Shown: positions 1-9,506 of the stretch, piece after piece
Numbering within the stretch: the first letter of the stretch is position 1
Layout: each line of letters starts with the position of its first letter
NCBI GenBank assembly: GCA_045641605.1
Contig: JAZUHG010000060.1
Span: 1-32,836 of the forward strand
DNA: 32,836 bases
Direction of reading: 5' to 3'
DNA from: Equivita sp045641605
GTDB lineage: Bacteria; Actinomycetota; Coriobacteriia; Coriobacteriales; Eggerthellaceae
Notes under the pieces: generated by a model
Seen by the model: the letters and a program-made list of their open reading frames with translations, nothing else
Told to the model about the DNA's origin: nothing
The model's database searches: none
Position numbers and translations under genes: made by a program

Positions 1-42
1 GACTTCGCGATGGAACTCCGCGACCTCAAAACCCCCCTCTAA
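1..42 (+). CDS. Possible 3' end of an upstream gene
   Basis: Frame 1 is open from the window edge and ends at TAA (40-42), giving a 13-residue tail ending RDLKTPL. The C-rich codon use (CTC, ACC, CCC) resembles the ends of other genes here, such as the Rae1-like gene, and a repeat array starts directly afterwards, as it does at that gene. Too short to identify; it could be chance. Confidence 0.35.
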   Translation, partial: DFAMELRDLKTPL

Positions 43-305
43 TCTGCCTCAAATCACATTTCGCTACTAAATATTATTAAAACGTGGCTCAAAATGCATT
101 ATATGTGTGTTTCTTTAGACAATAATTAAACAAAATGGCACAAAACTCGTTTAATGAGTGAATTTTCTTAAAAATTTAACTCATTTAAGGCGTTTTTAGA
201 CAAATTTTGAATAAATAATCAAATATTTCACTCACTAACTAAGATTTGTGGCAAAAATTAACCTGAATATTAGAATATTCACTCACTTAATGCGTTTTGA
301 GCCAA
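43..305. repeat. Centre-inverted array of ~31-bp repeats, locus A (six units)
   Basis: Six copies of a degenerate unit, approximately TTCACTCACTWAA then GC-N-ATTTGAGCCA. Three are in reverse orientation (about 43-72, 85-113, 133-166) and three forward (about 176-208, 226-260, 277-305). The forward unit at 277 and the reverse unit at 133 are well conserved; the outermost reverse units are degenerate. Units on each side are spaced mostly ~50 bp apart and the two central ones ~42 bp. The array lies between the possible 3' end of an upstream gene and the 3' end of cobB. Positions 306-411 hold nothing I recognise. Function unknown. Confidence 0.8.
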
Positions 306-411
306 TAGAGCGTGTTTTTTTAATGGTTTTTGTATAAGCAGCGGCAAAGATAAAAAGCTAAAGGTATACAGTTCAGTAGAGGCTTTGGTTTGTTGAGAAG
401 AAGTGGATCTG

Positions 412-1155
412 TTAGGAGAGGGCGAGTTGGGAGAAGACTTCGCCGACGTTTTGGGAGATGCAGAGGTCGGCTTTTTGATCCTGCTTGGTTGGGTCGCGGT
501 TGATGATGGCGACGTGCTTTCCCTTGAAGTAGTCGACCAGGCCTGCTGCGGGATAGACAACCAGCGAAGTGCCGGCGATAATCATGAGGTCGGCTTGCGA
601 AATAGCGGCGATGGCCTGGTGCATTACCGAGTTGTCGAGAGGCTCCTCGTAAAGCACGACATCGGGTTTAAGCATGCCACCACATTTGGGACAGCGTGGC
701 ACCCCGTCTTCGGCACGTGCGTCTTTAAGAGCTTGAAGGTCGTAAGGTTCGTGGCAAGTCATACAGAAGTTGCGAAGGATTGAGCCATGCAATTCGTAGA
801 TATTTTGCGAGCCGGCAGCCTGGTGAAGGCCGTCAATGTTTTGCGTAACAACAGCGCTCAGCTTGCCAGCCTTTTCGAGCTCGGCTAACTTGAGGTGGGC
901 GGCGTTTGGTTTTATGGAGTCGTCGGGAATCATGCGATCAAAGTAGAAGCGGTAGAACTCCTTCGGGTTTTGAATGAAGAAGGAGTGCGAAATGATCATC
1001 TCGGGCGGGTATTTGTATTGTTGGTTGTAAAGACCGTCCTGGCTCCGAAAGTCCGGAATGCCGCTCTCGGTAGAAACACCTGCTCCACCGAAGAAAACAA
1101 GCTTGCCGCTAGCGCATTCGTTAATCCAATCGTTTAAAGTTTTGATGTCATCCAT
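412..1155 (-). CDS. cobB: NAD-dependent protein deacetylase (sirtuin)
   Basis: A 247-residue sirtuin, which removes acyl groups from protein lysines using NAD and yields nicotinamide and O-acyl-ADP-ribose. The Rossmann motif GAGVSTESGIPDFRS is at residues 24-38, TQNIDGLH at 104-111 and the catalytic base His123 in ELHGS. A four-cysteine zinc site is visible at C131, C134, C155 and C158. GTSLVVYP matches the late NAD-binding segment. The ATG at 1155 follows a GGAGG site five bases upstream. The gene is divergent from tyrS and ends toward repeat locus A. It ends in TAA and has one TGG and no TGA. Family assignment is firm; the substrate is not visible. As in many bacteria, acetyl-CoA synthetase is a possible target, but nothing here shows it. 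Confidence 0.95.
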   Translation of the reverse strand: MDDIKTLNDWINECASGKLVFFGGAGVSTESGIPDFRSQDGLYNQQYKYPPEMIISHSFFIQNPKEFYRFYFDRMIPDDSIKPNAAHLKLAELEKAGKLSAVVTQNIDGLHQAAGSQNIYELHGSILRNFCMTCHEPYDLQALKDARAEDGVPRCPKCGGMLKPDVVLYEEPLDNSVMHQAIAAISQADLMIIAGTSLVVYPAAGLVDYFKGKHVAIINRDPTKQDQKADLCISQNVGEVFSQLALS

Positions 1156-1178
1156 GACGCCTCCAATCGCGCAAATTC

Positions 1179-1184
1179 ATTATA
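1179..1184 (-). promoter_or_regulatory. -10 box for cobB
   Basis: Perfect TATAAT on the minus strand, 23 bases before the cobB ATG. No convincing -35. It lies back to back with the tyrS promoter. Confidence 0.55.
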
Positions 1185-1199
1185 GCAAAAGTAAAAAGA

Positions 1200-1229
1200 T
1201 TGGGCATTTATAAATAATTTCACTATAAT
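1200..1229 (+). promoter_or_regulatory. tyrS promoter
   Basis: TTGGGC at 1200-1205 and TATAAT at 1224-1229 with 18 bases between, implying a start near 1236 and a leader of about 73 nt. Confidence 0.6.
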
Positions 1230-1235
1230 AAACCG

Positions 1236-1308
1236 AGGAAAGGGTGACGAAGCTGAGAGGCTGAAATGAAAGTCTTTAGAAGGCTGACGAAGCCTAGGAA
1301 AGGTCGAC
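1236..1308 (+). promoter_or_regulatory. tyrS leader with a hairpin before the RBS
   Basis: The leader contains AGGCT at 1258-1262 and again at 1281-1285, and one AGCCT at 1291-1295 that can pair with either. The second pairing makes a 5-bp stem with loop GACGA immediately upstream of the AGGAAAGG ribosome site (1296-1303). TGACGAAGC also occurs twice. It is too short for a T-box. A regulatory role is inferred from the alternative pairing only. Confidence 0.35.
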
Positions 1309-2529
1309 ATGGCAAAATTAAGTGCAGAAGAACAGATGAAAATTATTTCGAGCGGAGCTGCTGGGATAGTTCCCGAGGATGCGATGCTCAAAAAGCTGAA
1401 GAAGGGAAATGCCCTCAACATTAAGCTGGGCGTTGACCCAACTGCGCCGGATATTCATCTTGGCCATGCCGTTCCGCTTCGCAAACTCGCGCAATTCCAA
1501 GAGCTGGGCCACAAGGTAATTTTAATTATCGGCGATGGCACAGCCCTGATTGGCGACCCGTCTGGTAGAAATTCGACGCGCCCTCAGTTGACGCAAGACC
1601 AGATTAAAGCTAATGCAAAAACATATATTGACCAGGCTTTTAAAGTGCTTGATAAAAATAAGACAGAGATTCGTTACAACTCTGAGTGGCTCCTTAAGAT
1701 TGATATGAAGAAGCTTTTGGAGCTGACTTCGAATTTTACCGTTGCTAGAATTCTTGAGCGTGATGACTTTAGCAACCGTTATAAAAACAACCAGCCCATT
1801 GCGCTTCACGAATTTTTGTACCCTGTAATGCAAGCTTACGATAGCGTTATGATTGAGGCTGATGTTGAGCTTGGCGGCACCGACCAGCTCTTCAATTTGC
1901 TCGCAGGCCGTGAGCTTATGGAAAAAATGGGTATGGAGCCACAAGTTTGCTTGACGCTTCCGCTCCTCGAAGGCACCGATGGCGTTCAAAAAATGTCTAA
2001 GTCTTATGGAAATTATGTTGGCGTTAATGAGCCGGCCGCAGATATCTTCGGTAAGGTAATGTCCATCCCAGACGAGCTTATGCCGAAGTATTTCAGGCTT
2101 GCCTCGAGTTTTGCGGTGGACGAAATTGAGAAAATCGAAGCGGGTCTTGCATCTGGTAAGCTTCACCCGAATGAGATAAAACGCCAGCTAGCACGTAACA
2201 TTGCTGCAATTTATCACGACGAGAAAGCTGCCGAAGACGCAGAAGCCCGCTTTGATAAAATTCACAAAAGTAAGGATATTCCAGACGATATCCCAGAATT
2301 TAAGACAAAGCTTGAAACAAATGACGATGGTCAAGTTTACCTTGCTAAACTTCTTGTGGATGCAAAGCTTGCAAATTCTGCAGGTGAGGCCCGTCGATTG
2401 ATCGACGGTGGTGGTGTAAAAATTAACCAAAAGCCACTTGCGCCTAAGTCATACAACGTCGATCCTCAACTTTTAAAGGATGCTACAATCCAAGTTGGCA
2501 AGCGTAATTTCGTCAAAATTTCTTCTTAA
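1309..2529 (+). CDS. tyrS: Tyrosyl-tRNA synthetase
   Basis: Charges tRNA-Tyr with tyrosine using ATP, in the cytoplasm. The 406-residue protein carries the class I signature HLGH at residues 50-53 and KMSKS at 228-232. GGTDQLFN is the usual sequence of the catalytic core. A C-terminal S4 RNA-binding domain is seen in LAKLLVDAKLANSAGEARRL through GGVKINQKPL. The length is normal for the form with a short anticodon-binding region and an S4 tail. The ATG at 1309 has AGGAAAGG six bases upstream. It stands alone behind its own promoter, divergent from cobB, and ends in TAA. Confident. Confidence 0.97.
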   Translation: MAKLSAEEQMKIISSGAAGIVPEDAMLKKLKKGNALNIKLGVDPTAPDIHLGHAVPLRKLAQFQELGHKVILIIGDGTALIGDPSGRNSTRPQLTQDQIKANAKTYIDQAFKVLDKNKTEIRYNSEWLLKIDMKKLLELTSNFTVARILERDDFSNRYKNNQPIALHEFLYPVMQAYDSVMIEADVELGGTDQLFNLLAGRELMEKMGMEPQVCLTLPLLEGTDGVQKMSKSYGNYVGVNEPAADIFGKVMSIPDELMPKYFRLASSFAVDEIEKIEAGLASGKLHPNEIKRQLARNIAAIYHDEKAAEDAEARFDKIHKSKDIPDDIPEFKTKLETNDDGQVYLAKLLVDAKLANSAGEARRLIDGGGVKINQKPLAPKSYNVDPQLLKDATIQVGKRNFVKISS

Positions 2530-2577
2530 TTAAATTCATAAATTATTGTCTAGTTTTTGTTGTATTTTTATGGGCTT

Positions 2578-2616
2578 TTGTTATAATTTGTTGTCTGTGA
2601 TTCATAGCCATAACAA
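2578..2616 (+). promoter_or_regulatory. dcuB operon -10 within an inverted repeat
   Basis: TATAAT at 2582-2587 lies inside a TTGTTAT (2578-2584) ... ATAACAA (2610-2616) inverted repeat with 25 bases between the arms. TTGTTG at 2557-2562 is a possible but distant (19-base) -35. The leader to the dcuB ATG is about 85 nt. The repeat could be an operator; no regulator is identified. Confidence 0.45.
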
Positions 2617-2678
2617 CGTAGTTTAAATGCATCTTTTGGCTGTTCACAAATGTAAAAATGTTTCCGAGGGGAGATTTT

Positions 2679-4037
2679 ATGGATGCAATAATGTTCGTCG
2701 TCCAATTTGCTGTAGTTCTTACATGCATATTTATCGGTGCACGTATCGGTGGTATGGGACTTGGCGTTATGGGTGGTCTTGGTATGGTTGTTTTGGTTTT
2801 CGGCTTTGGAGACCAGCCTCAAAACCCACCTGTAGATGTAATGTTGATCATTTTGGCCGTTGTAACTGCGGCTTCGACGCTCCAAGCGGCGGGAGGTATG
2901 GATTGAATCGTTAACAAGAGTGAAAAAATGCTGCGAAAAAATCCGAAGAGAATTACCTTCTTAGCTCCAATCGTCACTTACTTTTTCACATTCTGCGAAG
3001 GCACAGGCCACTGCTCCTATGCAATTTTGCCTGCTATCGCTGAAATCGCAAGAGGTGCTGGAATTCGTCCAGAGCGTCCAATGTCAATCGCGGTTATTGC
3101 GTCTCAACAAGCTGTTACAGCTAGCCCAATTGCTGCTGCCACGGCTTCGCTTCTCTCGATTATTTCTGGTGCGAACGTCTCGCTAATCCAGATCATCCTT
3201 TGCTCTTTCCCTGCAACTTTTGTTGCTTGCATGATTGGCGCGCTTATCATGAGCCGCTACGGTAAAGAGCTAAATGTTGACCCAGAGTATCAGTTCCGTT
3301 TGAAGCTTGGTATGGTTGAGCCTCCAACCGGTAAGGAAGAGGCTGACAACTTCGAGCCAGCTCCTTGTGCAAAGGGTAGCGTTGCAATCTTTTTGGTTTT
3401 CTTCGCTATCATTTTGTTGGTTGGGGTTGTCGATGCTATTAGACCTTCATGGACCGATGCCACAGGCAACACCACTTATCTGTCAATGATTGCAGCTGTT
3501 GAAATGTTAATGTTGCTCTGCAGTGCAATTATCATCATTTATATGGTTATAAAGCTTGGTAAAGAATCTGTTCAAAAGATCACAAAAGGTTCTGTATGGG
3601 AAGCTGGTACCGGTGCTGTTGTTGCAATTTTTGGTGTTGCATGGATGGGTGATACATTCTTCCAAGCAAACAAAGAGTTCATCACAAACAGCATTGCTAA
3701 TGTTGTATCTGAGATGCCGTGGCTATTCGCAATTGCGCTTTTCGCACTTTCGATTTTGCTATTCAGCCAGGCAGCTACTGTTCGTACTTTGATGCCATTG
3801 GGTGTTTCCCTTGGTATTCCTGCTCCACTTTTGGTTGGAATGTTCCCAGCTGTTAACGGCTACTTCTTTATTCCAAACTACCCAACTTGTGTTGCGGCTA
3901 TTAACTTCGATCGAACGGGAACCACGCACATCGGTAAGTACGTTTTGAATCACAGTTTTATGTTGCCAGGTATGGTTGTCACTGTCCTTTCGGTAATATT
4001 CGGAATTGGACTTTCATGTATAGTCATTGGCTTTTAA
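2679..4037 (+). CDS. dcuB: Anaerobic C4-dicarboxylate transporter, Dcu family
   Basis: Membrane antiporter for fumarate, aspartate, malate and succinate, used in anaerobic metabolism. The frame is 452 residues, close to E. coli DcuA/B, with hydrophobic helices throughout and the family segments ARIGGMGLG, KRITFLAP and GTGH. A TGA at 2904-2906 (residue 76, GGMD-W-IV) interrupts the standard-code reading; both sides are the same protein in the same frame. Four TGG codons are also used. ATG 2679 is chosen over ATG 2658 because GAGGGGAG lies six bases before it. The first gene of the operon, it is followed 13 bases later by aspartate ammonia-lyase, which makes fumarate. That pairing supports fumarate/aspartate exchange. 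DcuA versus DcuB cannot be settled by eye. Confidence 0.93.
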
Positions 4038-4050
4038 TTAAGGAGGTAAT

Positions 4051-5613
4051 ATGCCAAAAGCTACTAAGAAAAAATTTCGAATCGAACACGATTTCTTAGG
4101 GGATAAGGAAGTACCAATTGATGCTTATTATGGCGTTCAAACTATGCGCGCCATCGAGAATTTCCCAATCACAGGTTACACGATTGACCGTGCGTTAATT
4201 ATCGCGATGGGAATTGTTAAGAAGGCTGCTGCCCATGCTAATATGGACATTGGTCTTTTGGATAAGAAAAAAGGCAAGGCTATCATGGATGCCGCTACCG
4301 AGGTTATCGAGCACAGTAGCCTTCATGAGTGGTTTGTTGTTGACCCCATCCAAGGTGGTGCTGGAACTTCGATCAACATGAATACCAACGAAGTTATAGC
4401 CAACCGCGCTTTGGAACTTATTGGTGAAGAAAAGGGATGTTATGACATCATTTCTCCTAACTCTCACGTAAATATGTCGCAATCTACAAACGATGCATTC
4501 CCTTGCGGAATTCACATCGCTTCAATCATCAGGCTTGACCTTTTGGTTGATACATTGCAAAAACTTATTGAGTCTTTTGAGAAAAAAGCATCCGAATTTG
4601 GCGACAGCATAAAGATGGGCCGTACCCATTTACAAGATGCTGTTCCAATTAGGTTTGCTCAAGAATTCGAAGCATACGCAACCGTTCTTAAGCGTGACTT
4701 GGCCCGCATCAAAAACGTAAAGCACAACCTTTGCGGAGTTAATATGGGTGCAACAGCTACGGGCACAGGTCTTAATGCTTCGCCTCAATACATCAAGCTA
4801 GCTGGCGAATACTTAGCCCGCTATTCTAAAAAGCCAATTTATGTCATGGACAACTTGGTTGATGCAACTCAAAACACCGATGCATACACTGAATGCTCGT
4901 CTGCACTAAAGGTTTGCATGCTTAATATGTCGAAGATATGTAACGACCTTCGTCTTATGGCTTCGGGGCCAAGATGCGGTTTGAACGAAATCAATTTGCC
5001 ACCAAGGCAGCCAGGTTCTTCAATCATGCCTGGTAAGGTTAACCCTGTAATGGCCGAGGTTGTAAACCAATCTGCTTTCCAAGTTGTTGGAAATGACCTA
5101 ACAATTTGCATGGCTAGTGAAGCTGGTCAGTTTGAACTTAATGTTATGGAGCCAGTTCTGGCTTTCAACTTGATTCAATCGATTAATGTAACTCGAAACG
5201 CTATGCACACTTTCCGCATTAACTGTGTAGATGGCATTACAATTAATGCTGACAGAGGTAAGGAATTTGTTGAGCGAAGTGTTGGCGTTATTACTGCAAT
5301 TAATCCTCATATAGGCTATGAAGCAGCTGCTCAAATTGCAAAGGAAGCTATTACAACTGGTAAGCCAGTTCGTGAAATTGTTTTGGACAAAGGCATTTTG
5401 TCTAAGGAAGACATGGATATTATCCTCAACCCACAAAATATGACTTCACCAGGTATTTCTGGTTATGAGCTAATTAAGGATCAGCTCAAAAATATGCCCG
5501 AGAAAGACTTGCGTCAAGAAGCTAGGGACTTAAAAGCTGCCGAAGAAGATATGTCCATCGCCGAAATGCTTCACGACAACGAAGTCCTAGCCGGAGGTAA
5601 AATCATCGGGTAG
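4051..5613 (+). CDS. aspA: Aspartate ammonia-lyase (aspartase)
   Basis: Converts aspartate to fumarate and ammonia. The 520-residue protein has the fumarase/aspartase superfamily signature GSSIMPGKVNP at residues 322-332, whose flexible loop carries the catalytic serine. It also has QGGAGTSINMNTNEV and MSQSTNDAFP, typical of aspartase rather than fumarase. It is longer than the usual ~470 residues, with extra charged sequence at the C terminus. AAGGAGGT precedes the ATG. It lies directly after dcuB, so imported aspartate could be deaminated and the product reduced or exchanged. It has one TGG and no TGA and ends in TAG. Close relatives include fumarase C; the neighbouring dcuB favours aspartase. 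Confidence 0.93.
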   Translation: MPKATKKKFRIEHDFLGDKEVPIDAYYGVQTMRAIENFPITGYTIDRALIIAMGIVKKAAAHANMDIGLLDKKKGKAIMDAATEVIEHSSLHEWFVVDPIQGGAGTSINMNTNEVIANRALELIGEEKGCYDIISPNSHVNMSQSTNDAFPCGIHIASIIRLDLLVDTLQKLIESFEKKASEFGDSIKMGRTHLQDAVPIRFAQEFEAYATVLKRDLARIKNVKHNLCGVNMGATATGTGLNASPQYIKLAGEYLARYSKKPIYVMDNLVDATQNTDAYTECSSALKVCMLNMSKICNDLRLMASGPRCGLNEINLPPRQPGSSIMPGKVNPVMAEVVNQSAFQVVGNDLTICMASEAGQFELNVMEPVLAFNLIQSINVTRNAMHTFRINCVDGITINADRGKEFVERSVGVITAINPHIGYEAAAQIAKEAITTGKPVREIVLDKGILSKEDMDIILNPQNMTSPGISGYELIKDQLKNMPEKDLRQEARDLKAAEEDMSIAEMLHDNEVLAGGKIIG

Positions 5614-5619
5614 GCTTTT

Positions 5620-7992
5620 ATGGCTACAAATTCTAAAAATAATAAACAGGATGATGTAGTTGTAAAAGATATATATAGTCGCGTTAGGGTTGCTCAACCC
5701 GAAGACAAAATTGTTGACGATCGCGACAAAGGCAAGCATGAAAAACCAACTAATATTTTAGATCCTGATCAGCGCTATAAAGACTTGGTAAAGTCTGCTT
5801 CGTATTTAACAGACAAAGACCAAAAGACGCTTAGTAAGGTTTACGAGTTTGCTAAAGAACATCACGCTGATCAAAAAAGAAAATCCGGCGAGAGCTTTTT
5901 AGTGCATCCAGTTGAGGTTGCAATAATTCTTGCAGACTTAAACATGGATATTGACACTCTTTGCGCGGCGCTTCTTCACGACACCATCGAAGATACAGAT
6001 GCTACTCCTGATCAAATCAAAAAGCTTTGTAACGAAGATGTCTTGATGCTTGTTGAGGGCGTCACTAAAATTACCAAAATCGAAGTTGGTTCTGTCTCCG
6101 AAAGCCAGGCCCAAACCCTTCGTAAAATGTTTGTAGCTATGAGCAATGACTTGAGGGTTATTGTTATTAAACTTGCTGATAGGCTGCACAATATGCGCAC
6201 TTTATATGCGCTTAATGAAGACAGGCAAATCTTTAAGGCAAATGAAACTTTGGAGATTTTTGCCCCCATCGCGCATAGGCTTGGCATCGATTCAATTAAA
6301 TGGGAACTTGAAGATTTAAGTTTCTATTATCTTGAGCCAAACAAGTACAAGCAACTTGCACGCATGGTTGTTGAATCGCGCGAAGAGCGCAATAAATATC
6401 TGGATGAAGTTATCAAGATTCTCAAAAAAGAACTTAAAGATAATAAAATTTCGGCAGACATCATGGGTCGTCCAAAACATTTGTATTCGATTTATTCGAA
6501 GATGAAAAACAAGGGAAAGGCTTTTAATGAAATTTATGATTTAATTGCTGTTCGTATTATTGTTGATGATGTTAAGTCTTGTTATGCTGCACTGGGTGCT
6601 GTTCATGCACTATGAAGCCCCATTCCAGAGCGTTTCAAGGATTACATCGCCATGCCAAAAGCAAACATGTATCAAAGCTTGCATACTAGTGTTATTGGTC
6701 CTGCGGCACGTCCTTTGGAGGTTCAAATTCGTACTTCGGAAATGCACAAGACTTCGGAGTTTGGAGTTGCTGCCCATTGGCGTTATAAAGAAAAAAGTAC
6801 CGCGAGCGATAAAGCTTTGGACAACCAACTTGCGTGGCTTCGTGAAATGGTCGATTGGCAAGATGAAACTTCTGATTCAAAAGAAATGCTCAAGAGTCTT
6901 AAAGTCGATTTGGACAAGGCTGAGGTTTTTGTATTTACCCCCGAAGGTGAGGCAAAAAGCCTTCGTGCAGGGTCTACACCAGTAGATTTTGCATACGCTG
7001 TACATACTCAAGTTGGTCACCATTGTGTGGGGGCTAAGGTTGATGGCGCAATTGTTCCTTTGACTTATGAGTTAAAGACAGGGCAGCGCGTTGAGATTTT
7101 GACACAAAAGTCTGCCACTCCTTCAAGGGATTGGTTGAGTTTTGTTAAGACGCCTTCGGCGAAAAGCAAAATTAGACAATACTTCTCTAAGATGAGTCGT
7201 CCAGATGATTTACAAGCTGGTCATGACCTTTTGTTAGCAGAGATGAAAAAACACGGTATGGGTCTTTCAAGTGCCCAGGTATTGCGTGCAATTAAAGAGC
7301 TTGCTACAAAACTTGACTTCAAAAATTCGGACGAGATGTTAATTAACATTGGCACCGGAAAAGAAAGCGTTAAAAACATCACAAACAAACTCTTGAAAAT
7401 GATGGTCGATAACAGCGACAAAAAAGAGACTGATGTTTTGGCGCCAAAGATGCAAACTGGTAAAGATGTCATTCCGAAGATGATGACAAACGTCAACACT
7501 CTTACCAAAAAGGCCGCACATACAAGTAGCGGAATTGTTGTTAAGGGTATTGATGATGTTTTGGTTAGGCTTTCGCGATGCTGCAATCCAGTTCCTGGCG
7601 ATGAAATAATCGGCTTTGTTACCAGGGGAAGAGGTGTTTCCGTTCATCGTAGGGATTGTCCAAATGCAAGTGATTTGCTTAAAGAAACAGACAGGATTAT
7701 TGAAGTATCTTGAGACGAGAAAAGGGTTAGCGAAAATTCTTACCGCGTTGAAATTATTGTTGAGGCTCGCGACAGGATGGGTTTGCTTAACGACATCACA
7801 AATCAAATTGCAGAGATTGGTGCAAACTTTACATCATTTAACGCTAATGCTCATGATGATGGTCATACAAAAATGAATTTCATGTTTGTGCTTTCGGATT
7901 TAAGCATGACAGAAAAGCTTACTAAAGAACTTAAGAAAATTGATGGTGTTCTGGCTGTTTATAGGGCTTCGTCGTCTTCTAAGAAAGGGTAG
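5620..7992 (+). CDS. relA: Bifunctional (p)ppGpp synthetase/hydrolase, RelA/SpoT family
   Basis: Makes and degrades the stringent-response alarmone. At 790 residues it is full length once two TGA codons (6613-6615, residue 332; 7711-7713, residue 698) are read as Trp. The HD hydrolase is intact (H96, then H120-D121 in LLHDTIEDT). The synthetase follows (YDLIAVRIIV; EVQIRT near 367). RFKD at 338-341 is the RxKD form seen in bifunctional Rel/SpoT enzymes. A TGS domain spans ~435-495, the CCNPVPGDEI zinc-finger-like region follows, and the ACT domain is C-terminal. The first TGA falls in HAL-W-SPIP and the second in IIEVS-W-DEK, both places where relatives have Trp. It starts six bases after aspA and ends two bases before nagE, so it is mid-operon. 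Ends in TAG. Confidence 0.96.
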
Positions 7993-7994
7993 AT

Positions 7995-9506
7995 ATGTTT
8001 AATTATTTACAAAGATTAGGAAAATCTCTTTTACTTCCAATTGCAACTTTGCCAATTTGCGCAATTTTGCTTGGTGTTGGTTACATTATGGCTCCAGCAT
8101 CTATGGGCGCTGGCGGAGAGATGGAAGGCCCTATTTATCTTATCGGTTTGTTTTTAACTACTGCTGGTGGTGCTTTAATCAATAATATGGGCATCCTATT
8201 TGCCATTGGCGTTGGTGTTGGAATGGCTAAGAAAAATGATGGTACAGCTGGTGTTGCTGCTCTTGTATCGTGGTTGGTTTTTACCACGGTTTTAAGTTTA
8301 GACTCAGCTAATAAAATTATCAATATCAGTGAAATAGATGCAATCGCTTTTAAGAGTATCGCAAACCCATTTATAGGAATTTTAGCTGGTTTGATTGGTG
8401 CAACTTGTTTTAATGGTTTAGGATGGATTAAACTTCCAGACTTTCTTGCATTTTTTAGCGGTAAAAGATTTGTTGCTATTGCTTCAACTGTAATTTCTAT
8501 TGCCGTAACAATTGTTTTACTTTGGGTATGGCCTTGAATTTTTGCTGGGCTTGTTGCCTTCGGTGATTTTATAACGAAGCTTGGTGGAATTGGTGTTGGT
8601 CTATATCAAGCAGCAAATCGTTTGCTAATTCCTGTTGGCCTTCATCATGCTCTTAACAATGTATTTTGGTTTGACACAATTGGTATTGGCGATTTGACCA
8701 ATTTTTGGGCAGGTAAGACATCTGCAGATGTTTCTTGGGATCTTGGCATGTATATGTCTGGATTTTTCCCTTGCATTATGTTTGGAATTCCAGGTGCTTG
8801 TACTGCCATGATTGTTCTTTCCAAAGACAAAAAAGCTACATTTGGTATTTTAGGTTCCATCGCATTTTGCGCATTTTTATGCGGCGTTACAGAGCCATTT
8901 GAGTTTTTGTTTATGTTTATCGCTTTTCCTCTTTATGTAATTTATGCTTTATTAAGTGGAATTTTTGGAGTTATAACTTATTTTGTCGGCTTTAGGGCAG
9001 GCTTTTCATTTAGTGCTGGTTTGATTGATCTTGTATTTTCATCAACGCTTCCTGCTGCGCAAAATACATGGATGATCATACCTCTTGGAATTGCTGCTTT
9101 TGCAATTTACTTTTTTGTATTTTTCTTCTATATCAAAATATTTAAAGTTCCAATTCCAGGAAGTGGCGAAGTTGCAGCCGCAGCAAAACGTGTTGCCGAT
9201 TCCGTTAAACACTTCGCTAAAAAAGCAACCGACGAGAAGAGCCAATTCGCTTTGATGGCCGAAGCTTTATTGCAGGCTGTTGGAGGCAAAGAAAATATCG
9301 AAAGTGCCGAGCATTGCATTACAAGACTTCGTCTTGTCCTAAAAGATGCAAAGATTGTTGACGAAGACAAAGTAATGAAGTGTGGTGCTAGCGGTATTGT
9401 TCGTCCAACAAAGAATGCTTGCCAGATTGTTATTGGAACCAAAGTTCAATTTGTATATGACGAATTTGAAAAATTGCTAGACGATGAACAGAACGAAGAA
9501 GAATAA
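7995..9506 (+). CDS. nagE: PTS N-acetylglucosamine/glucose-family transporter, IICB
   Basis: Imports a sugar, probably N-acetylglucosamine, with phosphorylation at the membrane. 503 residues: an EIIC domain with multiple helices (GLHHALNNVFWFDT; CGVTEPFEF, the GITEPxEF motif) followed by an EIIB domain with phospho-cysteine C441 in AEHCITRLRL. No IIA domain is fused, so a separate IIA must act. TGA at 8535-8537 (residue 181, VWP-W-IFAG) is read as Trp; eight TGG codons are also present. N-acetylglucosamine specificity is inferred from nagA, which starts on the very next base. The gene begins two bases after relA. Glucose or another amino sugar is possible. Confidence 0.9.

Noticed and set aside
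5620..7992. Frameshifted or decaying relA, nagE, plsY, lnt and bgl pseudogenes
   Set aside because: Frames never shift; only TGA interrupts them, always at plausible Trp sites, and active-site residues are intact.
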